A DNA stretch of 64,000 bases from Tolypocladium sp. Sup5 PDA-1 (Eukaryota; Ascomycota; Sordariomycetes; Hypocreales; Ophiocordycipitaceae): NCBI GenBank assembly GCA_000750105.3, contig JPHH03000005.1, forward strand, positions 992,001 through 1,056,000, given 5' to 3'. This document shows, piece by piece, positions 54,107-64,000 of the stretch. The number at the start of each line of letters is the position of its first letter. Position 1 is the stretch's first letter. The notes beneath the pieces are model-generated. The model made no database searches and had not been told where the DNA came from. It worked only from the letters and a program-made list of their open reading frames with translations. A program made the translations under genes and the position numbers.

Positions 54107-56771
54107 TTACGCCATAGGGTTCAGAAGAGACGTGACGGTCCCCTCGTTTCCGTGGCGCATAATCTGCGCCGCCTGCGTAAAGAACGAGTCGATTCGTATG
54201 GTGGCTGCGCGCACCAGCGTCGTCACCTGCACGTGGCCTGAGTCGCCCAGCTCGTGCACCGTCTGGTGGAAGCTCTCGAGCAGGCGGTATGCCCTCTCGA
54301 TGTCGCGGCGCTCCGACGCCAGGAGGAAGAGGAAGACGAGGAAGTTTCCGCAGAGGATGAGCTGGGACCGGGCATCTATAGCATACGTCAGTCTCTGCGG
54401 TAGCAAGAGAGGGTGCATGCGGTGAAGCGTCAACTTACGTCGTCCCCAGAACCCAAAGAGATCGTGCTTGTTCACGCAGGTGAAGAACTCGGCAAAGGAC
54501 TCGAACTCTGCGAGCGCGGCGGGGAACCACTTCCGGAGATTGGATCCGGGCGTGGCTTTTGCTGCCCTCGTCGGGGGATGCATGAGGGCGCGATAGAGTA
54601 GAACTTGGGCGGCATAGAACGACAAGTGGAGGGGGCCTGGGTACACGGTTAGTCCCGACACTAGATATGGCTCTGAGTCACTCACAGTTGTACGAGGTGA
54701 CGGGGGATCGCCTCCTCTCCTCTTTTTGAATGACGAGACACGAGGGGAGAAGACTGGGCCAGTCTCTCAGCTTTGCCTGCACGGCAACGAGTTCCCCTTG
54801 CGCATGAGATCTATCGTTTATAGTCATTGCTCTTGTGTTTACTTGGCTGTAAGAGAGGCGTCAGATCAGCGGTTTCTTCGTCGTCGGTCTCCCGTGGCAA
54901 GGAGTGGGGGAACTAACAAGCTGCAGTCGAGCACGGTTCGCAGATACCGCGCTATGTTGACCATCTCCATGAAGCGGGCTCCGGCTGAGACCTCAAAGTA
55001 GGTGTCCGGCGGTTCGACAAGATACTGCAGCTCTCCCGGGACGTCTTCGTCGCACCGCACGTCGTCCATGGTGAGAGGACATGTGGTGAACGAGCTGGCG
55101 CTGATGTGCGGAGGGTTTCCGTGGCAGATGGACGACCAGCAGTCCGTGATAAAGGTAGCCCACCACATTTTCCTCCGCAGCTTCTTCTCCGTCATGTCAA
55201 TGTTCCATTGCCCAGGGTCCTGGTGGAGGCCAATCATCTGGGCACACGCCGTTGCTTGCGCTGCAAGTGTCCACGTGGTTGGCGCCTCCATGCTGTCGAT
55301 GGCCGGGGGCGTCACATGAATGAGCAAGAGGCAGGCCTGCAGGACGAAGAGGTTGGGGTTCTCAATCTCCCGCCGCAGAGCAGCGTGCGCGTAGTCGACC
55401 AGCTCGTGTTGCTGGTAGGGACAGGGAGTGCCCCTGAGCACCATGTCGTAACTCCAGAACACGGACGCTAGAGAGTAGATGGCGCCGCGCAGACATGCCG
55501 GAATGCGCTTCTTGTCCGCGTGGTATCTTCGGAGGAAGCGCACCTTGGACACGAGGGGGAACACCGGGTGGACGTGCCGAAAGTACAGGCGCACCAGGTT
55601 CTCACCATATGGCCACACCTTGGCCTCGATGGAGTCCGAGGCATCCTGCCGGGCGCGGTTGACGTGGTCCGGGTGCCCGACCTCGAGGAACAGGAAATGC
55701 ACGGGGCGGTCGTCGGGCAGCGAGCTGCCGCCGTGGACCTGGACGACGTTGGCATCGAGGTTGTACTTTTCGCTCAGGATGCCGTACCTGAAGGCGTCGA
55801 GCAGGAAGGTGTCCTGCTCCGAGGTCGGCCCCATGTAGTAGGCCGTCCTGTCGACAATGTCCTCGAGGGTCTGCGCAGGGGAGGTGCCCTGCGGCGAGGA
55901 GAGTGCAGGGGAGGAGGCGTCCACGGGCGGCGGAGGAGGAGGCAGTTCCAGGTCCTCGGTGGATGGGCTGGGATGGTAGACGAGGTTCTGGTGGACGACG
56001 GCAGCCGGGCCGCTGTACGACGGATGACGCGAGGTCGGCTCTGGTACGCCGAGGGCGAAAGGCGAAGTGGCGTTTGGGCTGTCTTGGACGGTGCTCGGCG
56101 TGGGGAGCTCGTGGGACTCGACACGAGACAGCCCGGCAGACGCCGAATCTTGTTGGGAGGGTCCATGCCCAGCTGCTGCTTCGCCGGGGAGAGGCTGCTG
56201 GGAGCCCCCGGCCACGGGCGTCGACTGGCACACGATACCGCGACTCTGGCAGAAGAGGCCTGGCTTGCGGGGAAGGTGGTTAGCATCACGGTTAACAACG
56301 GTCGAGCCGCAGCAGCGAGTGAGTGAGTGAGTGAGTGAGTGAGAGAGTGAGTGGGTGATGGCGTGTACGGCCCCGGTCCTCCGTCCGTTCGCCGTCTGGG
56401 GAAGCGAGCTACCGCTGGGCCGCAGATGAGATGTGATGGGATCGGATGGGATCGGATGGGATTGGATGGGGGGCACGATGGACGACGAATGATGGACGAT
56501 GGGCGATGGACGATGGGCAATGGGACGACTTACAGGGCGGCTCCGAGGTGATGACACAAGCCGTCTTCCGGCGGCGGCACGCGTCACAGGGCCGGTTCTT
56601 GCGGCTCCTGCGCTCGCGCGGGTTGCCAAAGGTGCTTTGGATGACAAACTTGCGCGGGCGAGGCGTGCCGCCGTGGCCGCCGGGCAGCTCCAGGTCGCCG
56701 TCGACGTCGACGTCGGGCTGGCTGCTGCCGCTGCGGCCCTGCGCCGGGGCTCCGTCGCCGGCGGCATCCAT
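54107..56771 (-). CDS. Zn2Cys6 (GAL4-type) transcription factor with fungal-specific regulatory domain
   Basis: Five exons (56771-56534, 56259-54918, 54846-54686, 54636-54439, 54375-54107) give 735 aa. The binuclear zinc cluster is Cys62, 65, 72, 80, 83 and 90 (CDACRRRKTAC, then CLFCQSRGIVC). The first intron (274 nt) splits the codon of the fourth Cys and contains (GAGT)n and ATCGGATGGG repeats. A basic stretch RERRSRKNR precedes the cluster. The middle homology region follows at about 290-560 (LYFRHVHPVFPLVSKVRFL, IDMTEKKLRRKMWWATFITD) and a C-terminal part ends RIDSFFTQAAQIM. Regulated genes are unknown. Nearest neighbours on the 5' side are the NCS1 permease and the hydantoinase-like gene, which makes local control of that pair the leading guess; the tetrulose genes 4-8 kb away are an alternative. 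Confidence 0.88.
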
Positions 56772-57468
56772 TCTGGCGGGTTGCTTCAGGGCCCTTGGAA
56801 TGGGCCGACGTTGGCAGATGCAGGTGGGTGAGGGAGTTGGGTCGTCGGCCAACAACGCGATCGGTCAAGCAGATGTGAGAAGGGGGGGACCTGGGAGTTT
56901 ACCGAGCGATCGGCGGGCGCTGCTACTGGCGGGCAGACTTTACGCGTTGGCGGACAATGTGGACGAAGCAAGGATGCGGACAATGGGCGAAGCAAGGATT
57001 GAGAGAGGAGACCTCAAGACCCATCGCGCTAGCCCCGATGCCGCGGCTCGTACGGTGCAGTTGGCTCAAGGAACCCCTTCTTGCCCTTCCACTGACGGCG
57101 CAGTGACGCAGTCTGGGGAAGCTTGTACAAGTAGAGGCCAATCTTCAGCGAGGCGATAATTAGCAATACCCGACGGTCGGGGCTTATGAGCAATCCAGCC
57201 CTGCCCCTCGGTGGAAAGCGAAAGCCGCGAGATGCCGTCTCCTTTTGCATGTGCTTGTATCAATCGTGACGGGCTGAGGTTGAAATGAGCTAATCTACTT
57301 CAGTCGCGGTGAGCACAGGGGGCAGGGCCTCGAACTCCGTGTTGTATCATTTTTTGCCACGTTTTGATACGGGCTACAGTAATATCTCGTACTACGGAAT
57401 GCAAACTGCAGACTACCTAATTACGGAGTACTGATAAGGCCTTGATTGCCATTCGACGTCTCTGTCCC
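56772..57468. other. Intergenic, transcription factor promoter
   Basis: 697 bp between the transcription factor 5' end and the permease 3' end, both on the minus strand. A TTACGGAGTACTG motif lies at 57421. No gene seen. Confidence 0.45.
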
Positions 57469-59608
57469 TCACACGGACACGGCGGTCGCCGCCGCCTCCG
57501 ACCCCTTCTCTCCGTACGCCTCGCCTGCTTTGCCCGACCACACTGGCGTGTCGCTCGACTCGGAATCCCAACGGTCTCTGTAGTGCTGCTGAAGGTCGCG
57601 GGCACTCATTGCGTCCCGCACAAAGTCATCGAGTTTCCGTACGGGGAACGCCCAATGCAGCAGGGCGTAGACCAGGGCGCTCGACAGGAAGCCGTACAGG
57701 TAGTTGAGGTAGAAGAGCTGGACCGCGCCGTCGGTCACGCTGACGGACCTGTTTACCTGCGAGATGAAGCCGGGGAGGCACGGCACGACGCCAACTACCC
57801 ACTGCAGCCGAGGACTCCAGTTAGCGATTCAGTACTTCGTATAGTCCGTACATGCACCAAAGACAAGACGGATATATCCAGTCCCAGGCGAAATACACAG
57901 AATGTAGGGTTACGTACCGCCACTGGAGCGCGCCAGTTCACCCCGTGCCAGTACCAGTAGATCCCCCCCGTGTCCCCGCGGTACAGGTCGTCGACTTTGA
58001 CCTTGCCCCGGCAGACGATGACATAGCTGGCCGCCATCAGGCCCGTCATCGGCGCCAGGAAGACGCCGTAGCTGGACAGCACCGTCAGAAACACCGTGGC
58101 CGTGTTGACCAGCCGCCACGGATTCACGATAGGGCTTATCAGGGCGGTAATGTACGCCCCCCTGCGGATGTTGATGTACCGCGGAAACGTCGACGCCAGG
58201 TCTATGCCGCCCGCCAGCGCGTTGCCGGGGACGTTGCTGCCGAGCTGCGATATCACCAGCGCAAGCCCGGCGAAGAAGACGGCCGCGCGCGTCCCCGCGC
58301 TCTCGTCCTTCTGCAGGAGCCGCACGAAGAGCGTGGGAGGGTTCCAGATCGCCTCGCCGTCGAACCTGTTCTGCGTGGCGGCCACGACGAGGATGCCGAG
58401 CACCGAGGCAAACGTGCAGTACAGCGGGAACGCAAACGCCTGGCCCCAGATGGCGTCCCGCGGCCGCGTCGCGAGGCGGGCGTAGTCGTTTTGGTTGAGG
58501 ATCCCGGCGGCGATGGAGCCGACGGTGGACATGACGCCGTACACCATCAGCCACGCCGTGCTGCCCGACCCGCCGGTCAGGGGAATCGTGCGCTCCGCGT
58601 TGATGGTGCTGCCGAAGCCGCCCGGACCCATGGTCGCCAGGGCCCAGATCAAGAGCGACAGGAAGAAGGCTATGGTTACCGTGCTGGCGACGTAAAAGAA
58701 GCCTGCAAGGCGATGCGGCCGGATCCATAGGAACGGCAGGCTGATGACGGAGAAGACGACGTAGCTGACGAATTGGGCAGACGTCATGCCGGTGTCGGCC
58801 GGCATGGTGTTGGGGATGCGGGATTCGTACCGGGGGTCCCAGGAGAGCAGGATGAGGTAGAGGCATTGACCGCCGACCCAGGCTTGGAAGCCGTACCTAT
58901 TTGATGTCAATGCTGTGAGGCCAGAGTCCATTTATATACGCAGGCTTGGACGTACCACACTGTCAAAGGGTCAGCTATGTGATCGAGTTGCTATGCAAGT
59001 CGGGCGATACATACCGAAAGACAAGAATATGCGGTTCCATATCGTAAACTGAGAGCCCCAAATGCCCCATACCGCACGGCTGTATATTGGGAATCCGACT
59101 GTATAGGACTTAGTCTCAAGGCTTTGGATCACACGCGTGAGGTCAATATCAGGGCGCGTACTGTGATAATATGCACCCGCTAGAGAGCTCAGGAGAAGAG
59201 CTGCCGTTGCGAGAAGGTTACCGACGACAATGCCTATAGCACAAGTTAGGTCCAAGCTGTACATGGGACCGTCGTCGGTGTGGAGCATACTGATGATGGC
59301 CTGCCACCACGTGAGGCCAAGCGGGATGAGGGCACTGCCGGTAAGGAACGTAGCGATGTTGCAGTTGATAAGCAGCCCTGGGCAATTCCATCAGCGCAAG
59401 ACCTCCCGGCCCATCGTCGCAGAGTCCCGTACAAAAGTTGTGGAACGCAAAGAAGTTCCATGTCCGCCGTTCTGCCTCGCAGGGTCGGGTATCGTCGTTC
59501 TGGGCGGCAGTCAGGAAGAGCCGTCTCGAACTGGGCCCGCTGGAGACTTACAACGAGTGGCGAGACGTTGTCCAGCTCAATGCGCCGGAGGATGGAAGAG
59601 AGCTTCAT
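57469..59608 (-). CDS. NCS1-family nucleobase/hydantoin/allantoin permease, eight exons with a 4-nt microexon
   Basis: Proton-coupled plasma-membrane importer of nucleobases or hydantoin-type rings (NCS1, Fur-like). The predicted 560-aa protein is built from exons 59608-59552, 59499-59433, 59377-59291, 59233-59162, 59098-59015, 58959-58956, 58896-57918 and 57801-57469, all with GT-AG introns and consistent phases. Twelve membrane spans are expected; signatures include AERRTWNFFAFHNFW, GLTWWQAIISIVVGN, SRAVWGIWGSQFTIWNRI, FVWYGFQAWVGGQCLYL, GGIDLASTFPRYINIRRG and NPWRLVNTATVFL. The sixth exon is only TGTG; without it the invariant FVWYG segment is lost and the frame breaks. The neighbouring divergent hydantoinase-like gene suggests the substrate is a hydantoin, allantoin or related cyclic amide. 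Confidence 0.88.
58956..58959 (-). other. Predicted 4-nt microexon of the NCS1 permease gene
   Basis: On the minus strand TTTGACAG|TGTG|GTACGT: a complete 3' splice site, four exonic bases and a strong 5' splice site. The flanking introns are 58960-59014 (55 nt, GTATGT, GCTGAC branch) and 58897-58955 (59 nt, TTGAC branch, AATAG). The four bases complete the codons for Val and Trp of the conserved FVWYG. Confidence 0.75.
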
Positions 59609-60990
59609 TGTTGTTTCGAGGTGTCGCGTTTTTTCTTTTCTTACGGCTACGCGTAACGCCGCTGAGCCGGATAGCAATGGTCAATTGCACGAGTCTCGCT
59701 CAATGCTCAATGCCATCACGAGACTCGCAGAAGGGAGCCGTGCTCTTTATCGAAGATTCCTCAACACCGTCCTCTGATGGTCCGGCCTTGAGGCGAGGAG
59801 ACTGGCGGATACCGCGTAGCGATTGAAGGGGTCGCTTGGCATCAATCCCTCTGCCCGGGGGAACGGCTAAAGGCCCGGGGTCCAATGTCCACATCAAAGC
59901 CCCCCGTCGCTTCGCCCAATCCGGGCGTCGGCAAACGACGTGATGCGAGATACGGAGAACTGCGGGTTGCACGGCGCTGATGGATTATGTCTCTTGATTA
60001 TTCCGAGGAGCGGGGGCGATGCAGTGCTACTGGCCGTGCTGCTGATCTTGTGAGTCAAACACGGCTTGTCTGGAGGGCGCAGAGGCCAATGAAGCACCCA
60101 TGACTCGATGCAGCGATTCGTGCAAAGCGCTGGATGCAACCGCGGGTTTGCACAACGGTTAATACTTGGCACCGGCACTATTATGTACAGGGGACACCAG
60201 GTGTGCCGCCCCAGCGCCACCAAAAGCGAACCAGCGTGCCGCGTCTGGCCTCCGCAGTCTACGCTCTCCGCGGTCTTGCCCGACAGCGCCTCCTCCCCTC
60301 AGCTATCACGACTTACACGGCCGTTTCCTTGCCAAAACCGTCCACAACCTCGCTCGCATGGCGTCCAACTATCGAAACAAGCATAAGCCCGGCGCCAAGC
60401 CGGGTACGCACGTGGATCGGCCAACTGTCGCTGTCTCTTTTAGCTGGGGGTCCCTGGCGTCGGCCAACCTTGATATCGAGGCTTGCCCCCACCATCTGCG
60501 AGATTGCCCGACTCGGTTCCCCGCATGGCGAGCCGATAGGTATGAGAAGACCCAAACTCCACCTGATCTGACGTCTTTGATCCTTGATTCGACGTGGTTC
60601 GTCCATCTGTACCTACGAGTCGGCATGCTGCGAGCTGGGGTCGGCATCGTGTCCTCGCTTCCATGTCGCCAGATATTCCCGACATCCATGTCCCCGTCTG
60701 CGCCCGCCGATGCTTCGCCGGCGCAAAATAACGTACCGCTTCTCGTCGGCAGTGGTCTGCACGCGGTTACGGAGGCTAAAGGAACGGTAGCCAATGGCTT
60801 TAGCCGGAGACTCGAGATCACCCCAGATGTTGACGCCATGGCTCAAAGGGCCTGACCTTGTTGTCCCAGTACTTAAACGAAGCAAGCTCGTGCTTGACGC
60901 TTACCTGAAGCGACACTGAACCACTCCTCTTCCTTTCGCATCGCTCAAGCCCACGTTCTCCAAGACCACCTTGCAGTTGTCGTTAGCAAG
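59609..60990. promoter_or_regulatory. Divergent promoter between the NCS1 permease and the hydantoinase-like gene
   Basis: About 1.4 kb shared by two outward-facing genes. An inverted CGG pair with 3-nt spacing (CGGATACCG, 59806-59814) would suit a Zn2Cys6 dimer. Open frames at 60.1-60.9 kb have no domain. The 60 bp before the ATG at 60991 are C/T-rich leader. Confidence 0.45.
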
Positions 60991-63900
60991 ATGTCACTTT
61001 ACCGGATAGGAGTTGATGTCGGCGGCACCAACACGGATGCCGCGATTCTCGACATCAAAGCTTTTGATAGCCCCGGCCGTGGTGTCCTCGCCTCCCACAA
61101 GGCATCGACAACCCCGGACATTACCAGTGGTATCGAGGCTGCCATCCGCGCTGTTCTCACGAGCTCCGCCATTGACCAAGGTCGAGTTCTGAGCGTTACC
61201 ATTGGAACTACCCACTTCATCAACGCCCTCGTTGAGGCAGATGCCAGACGGCTGGACCGCGTCGCCGTCGTGCGACTATGCGGCCCCTTTACGAGACAGA
61301 TACCGCCCTTCTCGGGCTTCCCCGTTGGGCTGCATGGTATTCTCGACGGAGGCGTCTACTACTTGAACGGCGGGCTTGAGATGGACGGGCGAGAGATTGC
61401 AGCCCTCGACCCTGGTCAAATACGCAAGGCTGCGAGGGATATTTCCGCCTCCGGGGTCAAAGCTGTTGCACTCGTCGGCGTCTTTTCTCCACTGGATCAC
61501 GACGGCATTCACGAAGAGCGGTGCAAACGGATCCTGCAAGAGGAAGCCCCTGGACTGAATGTTGTCTGCTCTCACGACATTGGGCCCACGGGCTTGCTCG
61601 AGCGAGAAAACGCAACCATCCTCAACGCAGCCATCTTGAGGACCGGGCATCGGGTCAAGAAGGGCTTCCGCCGTGCAATGGCTCGCCTGAACCTCGCATG
61701 CCCGTTGTACCTATCCCAGAACGACGGCACGCTCATCGACGCCGATACCGCTGCCGAATTCCCCATCAAGACCTTTGCCAGCGGACCGACGAACAGCATG
61801 ACCGGAGCGGCGTTCCTTGCTGGAATTGATCAAAAGCCAGAGGGGGCTGCAAACGGAGACTCCCCAAACCGCGACGAGGCTTCTCAGCCCCAGATCCTTG
61901 TCGTTGACATTGGAGGCACCACGACAGATGTCTGCGCTCTCCTGCCCTCGGGCTTTCCCCGACAGGCACCAGGCTTCGTTGAAATCGGTGGAGTTCGCAC
62001 TGCCTTTTCCATGCCCGAAGTTGTGTCGATCGGCCTGGGCGGCGGCAGCAAAGTCACGGTTGACGCCGAGCTTGCAGACTCGGTCTCCGTCGGGCCAGGC
62101 TCTGTTGGCCACCTAATCCAGGAACAGGCCAGGGTCTTTGGTGGCCACACGTTGACGGCAACTGACGTGGTAGTTGCGGCCGGCAAGGCCGAGCTCGGAG
62201 ACGCCAGCCTAATCAAGGATGTGCCCCAGGCGACGATAGAACTTGCTCGCCGGGAGATCAAGAAGAAGTTAGAGACCGTCATCGACAAGATGAAGGTGTC
62301 GGCAGCGCCGGTCCATGTCCTCCTTGTCGGGGGTGGCGCTCTCCTCGTCACAGAGGACCTGGCCGGGGTCGACAAGTGCATCCAGCCGATCCATCAAGGC
62401 GCGGCCAACGCCGTCGGGGCAGCCATCGCCAAGGTCTCTGGCGAAGTAGATACCGTGGAGATTCTCGAGGGGAAGCTAGAAAAAGATGTCATCGGCGCAG
62501 CGTGCCAGCGAGCCATTGATCAGGCTGTCGCCAAGGGCGCCGCACGGGAGGATGTCAAGATTGTTGAGATCAACAGGATGCCGCTCCAGTACATGTCCCA
62601 AGTCACCATCCGCATTCAGGTCAGAGCCGTCGGCAAGCTTGCAGTTCCAGAGGACCTTGCCCCTCTCGAAAACTCAGACTGGGTCGACGACGGAGAGGAG
62701 GAAGAGGAGGAGGCGCAAAAGGTCGGCGTTCCCAACGCGCTGGATCCCACCACGAAGCCGACGCTCGGCGTTGACCTGGAATCGTACCGCCCAGACGTTC
62801 GAAACGGCGTGTGGTACGTCTCCGAGGTTGACCTGGAGCTCATGGCCACGGGCTGTGGCGTCTTGGGCACTGGCGGCGGTGGGCCGACGTACTACGAGTA
62901 TCTCAAGGGTCTGGGCGTCCTGCGCTCCGGCGGCAAGGGCAAGATGAGGATTGTGCAGCCCAAGTCGCTCAATGACGATGACATTGTCTGCCTGGGCGCG
63001 TGGTATGGCAGCCCGAGCGTCATCAATGAGCGGCTCGCTGGCGGGAACGAGATTGTCGACGCCATCAACACAGTCAATAAGATCAAGGGCAACGAGTCGT
63101 TCCATGCTCTGCTGTCAGACGAAATGTGAGTTACGTGGTGACAAACGTACGCTTGGCTGTTGCTAACGGAAATTCAGCGGCGGTGGAAACGGGATGAGTG
63201 CATTTCCTACCGGGGTTCACTTTGATGTCCCGATCGTTGATGGTGACGGAATGGGGAGAGCGTATCCGACCATGTATCACAGTACGTGTAGACATGGGTA
63301 TACATCATGGACGCGTGCTGACAAGTATATCAAGTCACTTTCAGCGTATACGGCTACCCTCTCGTACCGTGTGCCCTCACGGACGGCGCCGGAAACGTTT
63401 CCGTTGTCATGGTAAGGGGAATATCACACCCATGGACATGAGAGCAATGAACTAACATACCGTGTAACAGGGCACCGACACCCCCGTCCGACTGGAAACG
63501 CTAATGCGAACGGCGGCCGTTGAGTTGGGCCTGTCCTGTGCCTCGGCCACGAGCCCGCTTCCCGGCTCGGCCATCAAGAAATTTTGTGTGCCCAACACGC
63601 TGTCTCAGGCTTGGTATCTTGGCCGAGCTGTACATCTTGCCAGGCGCAAGAAGGCCAGCTACGTGGACGCCATCGTGAGTTGACCTCGGTCTCAGTCCAA
63701 GATGAAGTGGTCCCCACTGACTGGCCACAACCACAGTTTGATGTCTGCGCAGGCAAGTTGCTCTTCACGGGCAAAATCGTGGACGTGCACCGATTCATCG
63801 GCGGCGGCTACACCATGGGCGCCGTCATCCTCGCACCCTTGGGCGACGAGGAGCGTGATACCCCTGCAGAAGCCAGCCAGCAGCACGTGCTGACAGACAA

Positions 63901-64000
63901 GCATATGATCATCCCCTTCCAGAACGAGTACCTGTACGCAGCCTACAGCGACGCAGCCGGCTCCGAAGCGTCGCAGGAGGTGGTGTGCACCGTCCCCAAC
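60991..64000 (+). CDS. Hydantoinase/oxoprolinase-family protein fused to a DUF917 domain (3' end outside window)
   Basis: ATP-dependent cyclic-amide hydrolase-like protein. Exons 60991-63125, 63178-63281, 63335-63411, 63471-63674 and 63737 to beyond 64000 give 928 codons so far, ending ...VCTVPN at the edge. The N-terminal Hydant_A_N domain opens with IGVDVGGTNTDAAI (ASKHA phosphate loop). The hydantoinase A domain has ILVVDIGGTTTDVCALLP and VVSIGLGGGSKVTVD. After an acidic linker (EEEEEEAQKV, about 570) the DUF917 part begins near residue 610 (GVLGTGGGGPTYYEYLKGLG, GAWYGSPSVINERLAGGNEI). The HyuA and DUF917 modules belong together in bacterial hydantoin-type operons; here they are one polypeptide. 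The ring substrate cannot be read from sequence. The acceptor at 63334 is one of two in-frame choices. Confidence 0.9.

Noticed and set aside
54866..56767. One unspliced 633-aa frame as the transcription factor
   Set aside because: It misses the zinc cluster and reads through intron 1. The spliced model from 56771 yields a perfect C-x2-C-x6-C-x7-C-x2-C-x6-C.

Overview
The window is nuclear DNA of a filamentous ascomycete (Pezizomycotina). It is most likely a Sordariomycete and plausibly Hypocreales. Genes are spaced and lie on either strand without operons. Nearly every multi-exon gene has 50-75 nt introns with GTRNGT donors and a CTRAC-like branch point just before YAG. The gene set is also filamentous: a MedA developmental regulator, an ENA-type sodium P-ATPase, a GH128 glucanase, a GH78 rhamnosidase, and THI4 with a fungal TPP riboswitch. 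All exon maps were spliced by eye from reading frame, splice consensus and family similarity.

Layout. Positions 1-22.5 kb hold ordinary housekeeping and secretory genes: a SulP anion transporter (-), peroxisomal 3-ketoacyl-CoA thiolase (-), a GPI-type GH128 protein (+), an ENA ATPase (+), a beta-carbonic anhydrase with mitochondrial and cytosolic starts (-), a GH78 rhamnosidase (+) and two small membrane proteins transcribed away from each other. At 24.3-26.9 kb lies the medA regulator (-). Upstream of it is about 13 kb in which I recognise no gene. From 39.9 to 45.6 kb is a decaying accessory stretch: an orphan gene resembling part of a Copia protease region but without its catalytic motif, an AT-rich segment, a bacterial-type squalene-cyclase-like pseudogene with two stops and several frameshifts, and an aminoglycoside-phosphotransferase-like gene broken by one TGA.

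From 45.9 to 50.3 kb a dihydroxyacetone-kinase-family kinase (-), an RpiB-type isomerase (+) and a triosephosphate-isomerase-like protein (+) sit together. This trio matches the later steps of tetritol (erythritol) catabolism: L-erythrulose kinase, L-erythrulose-1-P isomerase and D-erythrulose-4-P isomerase, feeding D-erythrose-4-P into the pentose phosphate pathway. It is the most interesting system in the window. Next come THI4, whose leader carries a TPP riboswitch and an upstream ORF, and a class I methyltransferase.

From 54.1 kb to the right edge are a Zn2Cys6 transcription factor (-), an NCS1 nucleobase/hydantoin permease (-) with a predicted 4-nt microexon, and the first 928 codons of a hydantoinase/oxoprolinase-DUF917 fusion (+). 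Together they look like a small cyclic-amide (hydantoin-like) uptake and hydrolysis cluster with its own regulator. No rRNA, tRNA, CRISPR or intact transposon was recognised.
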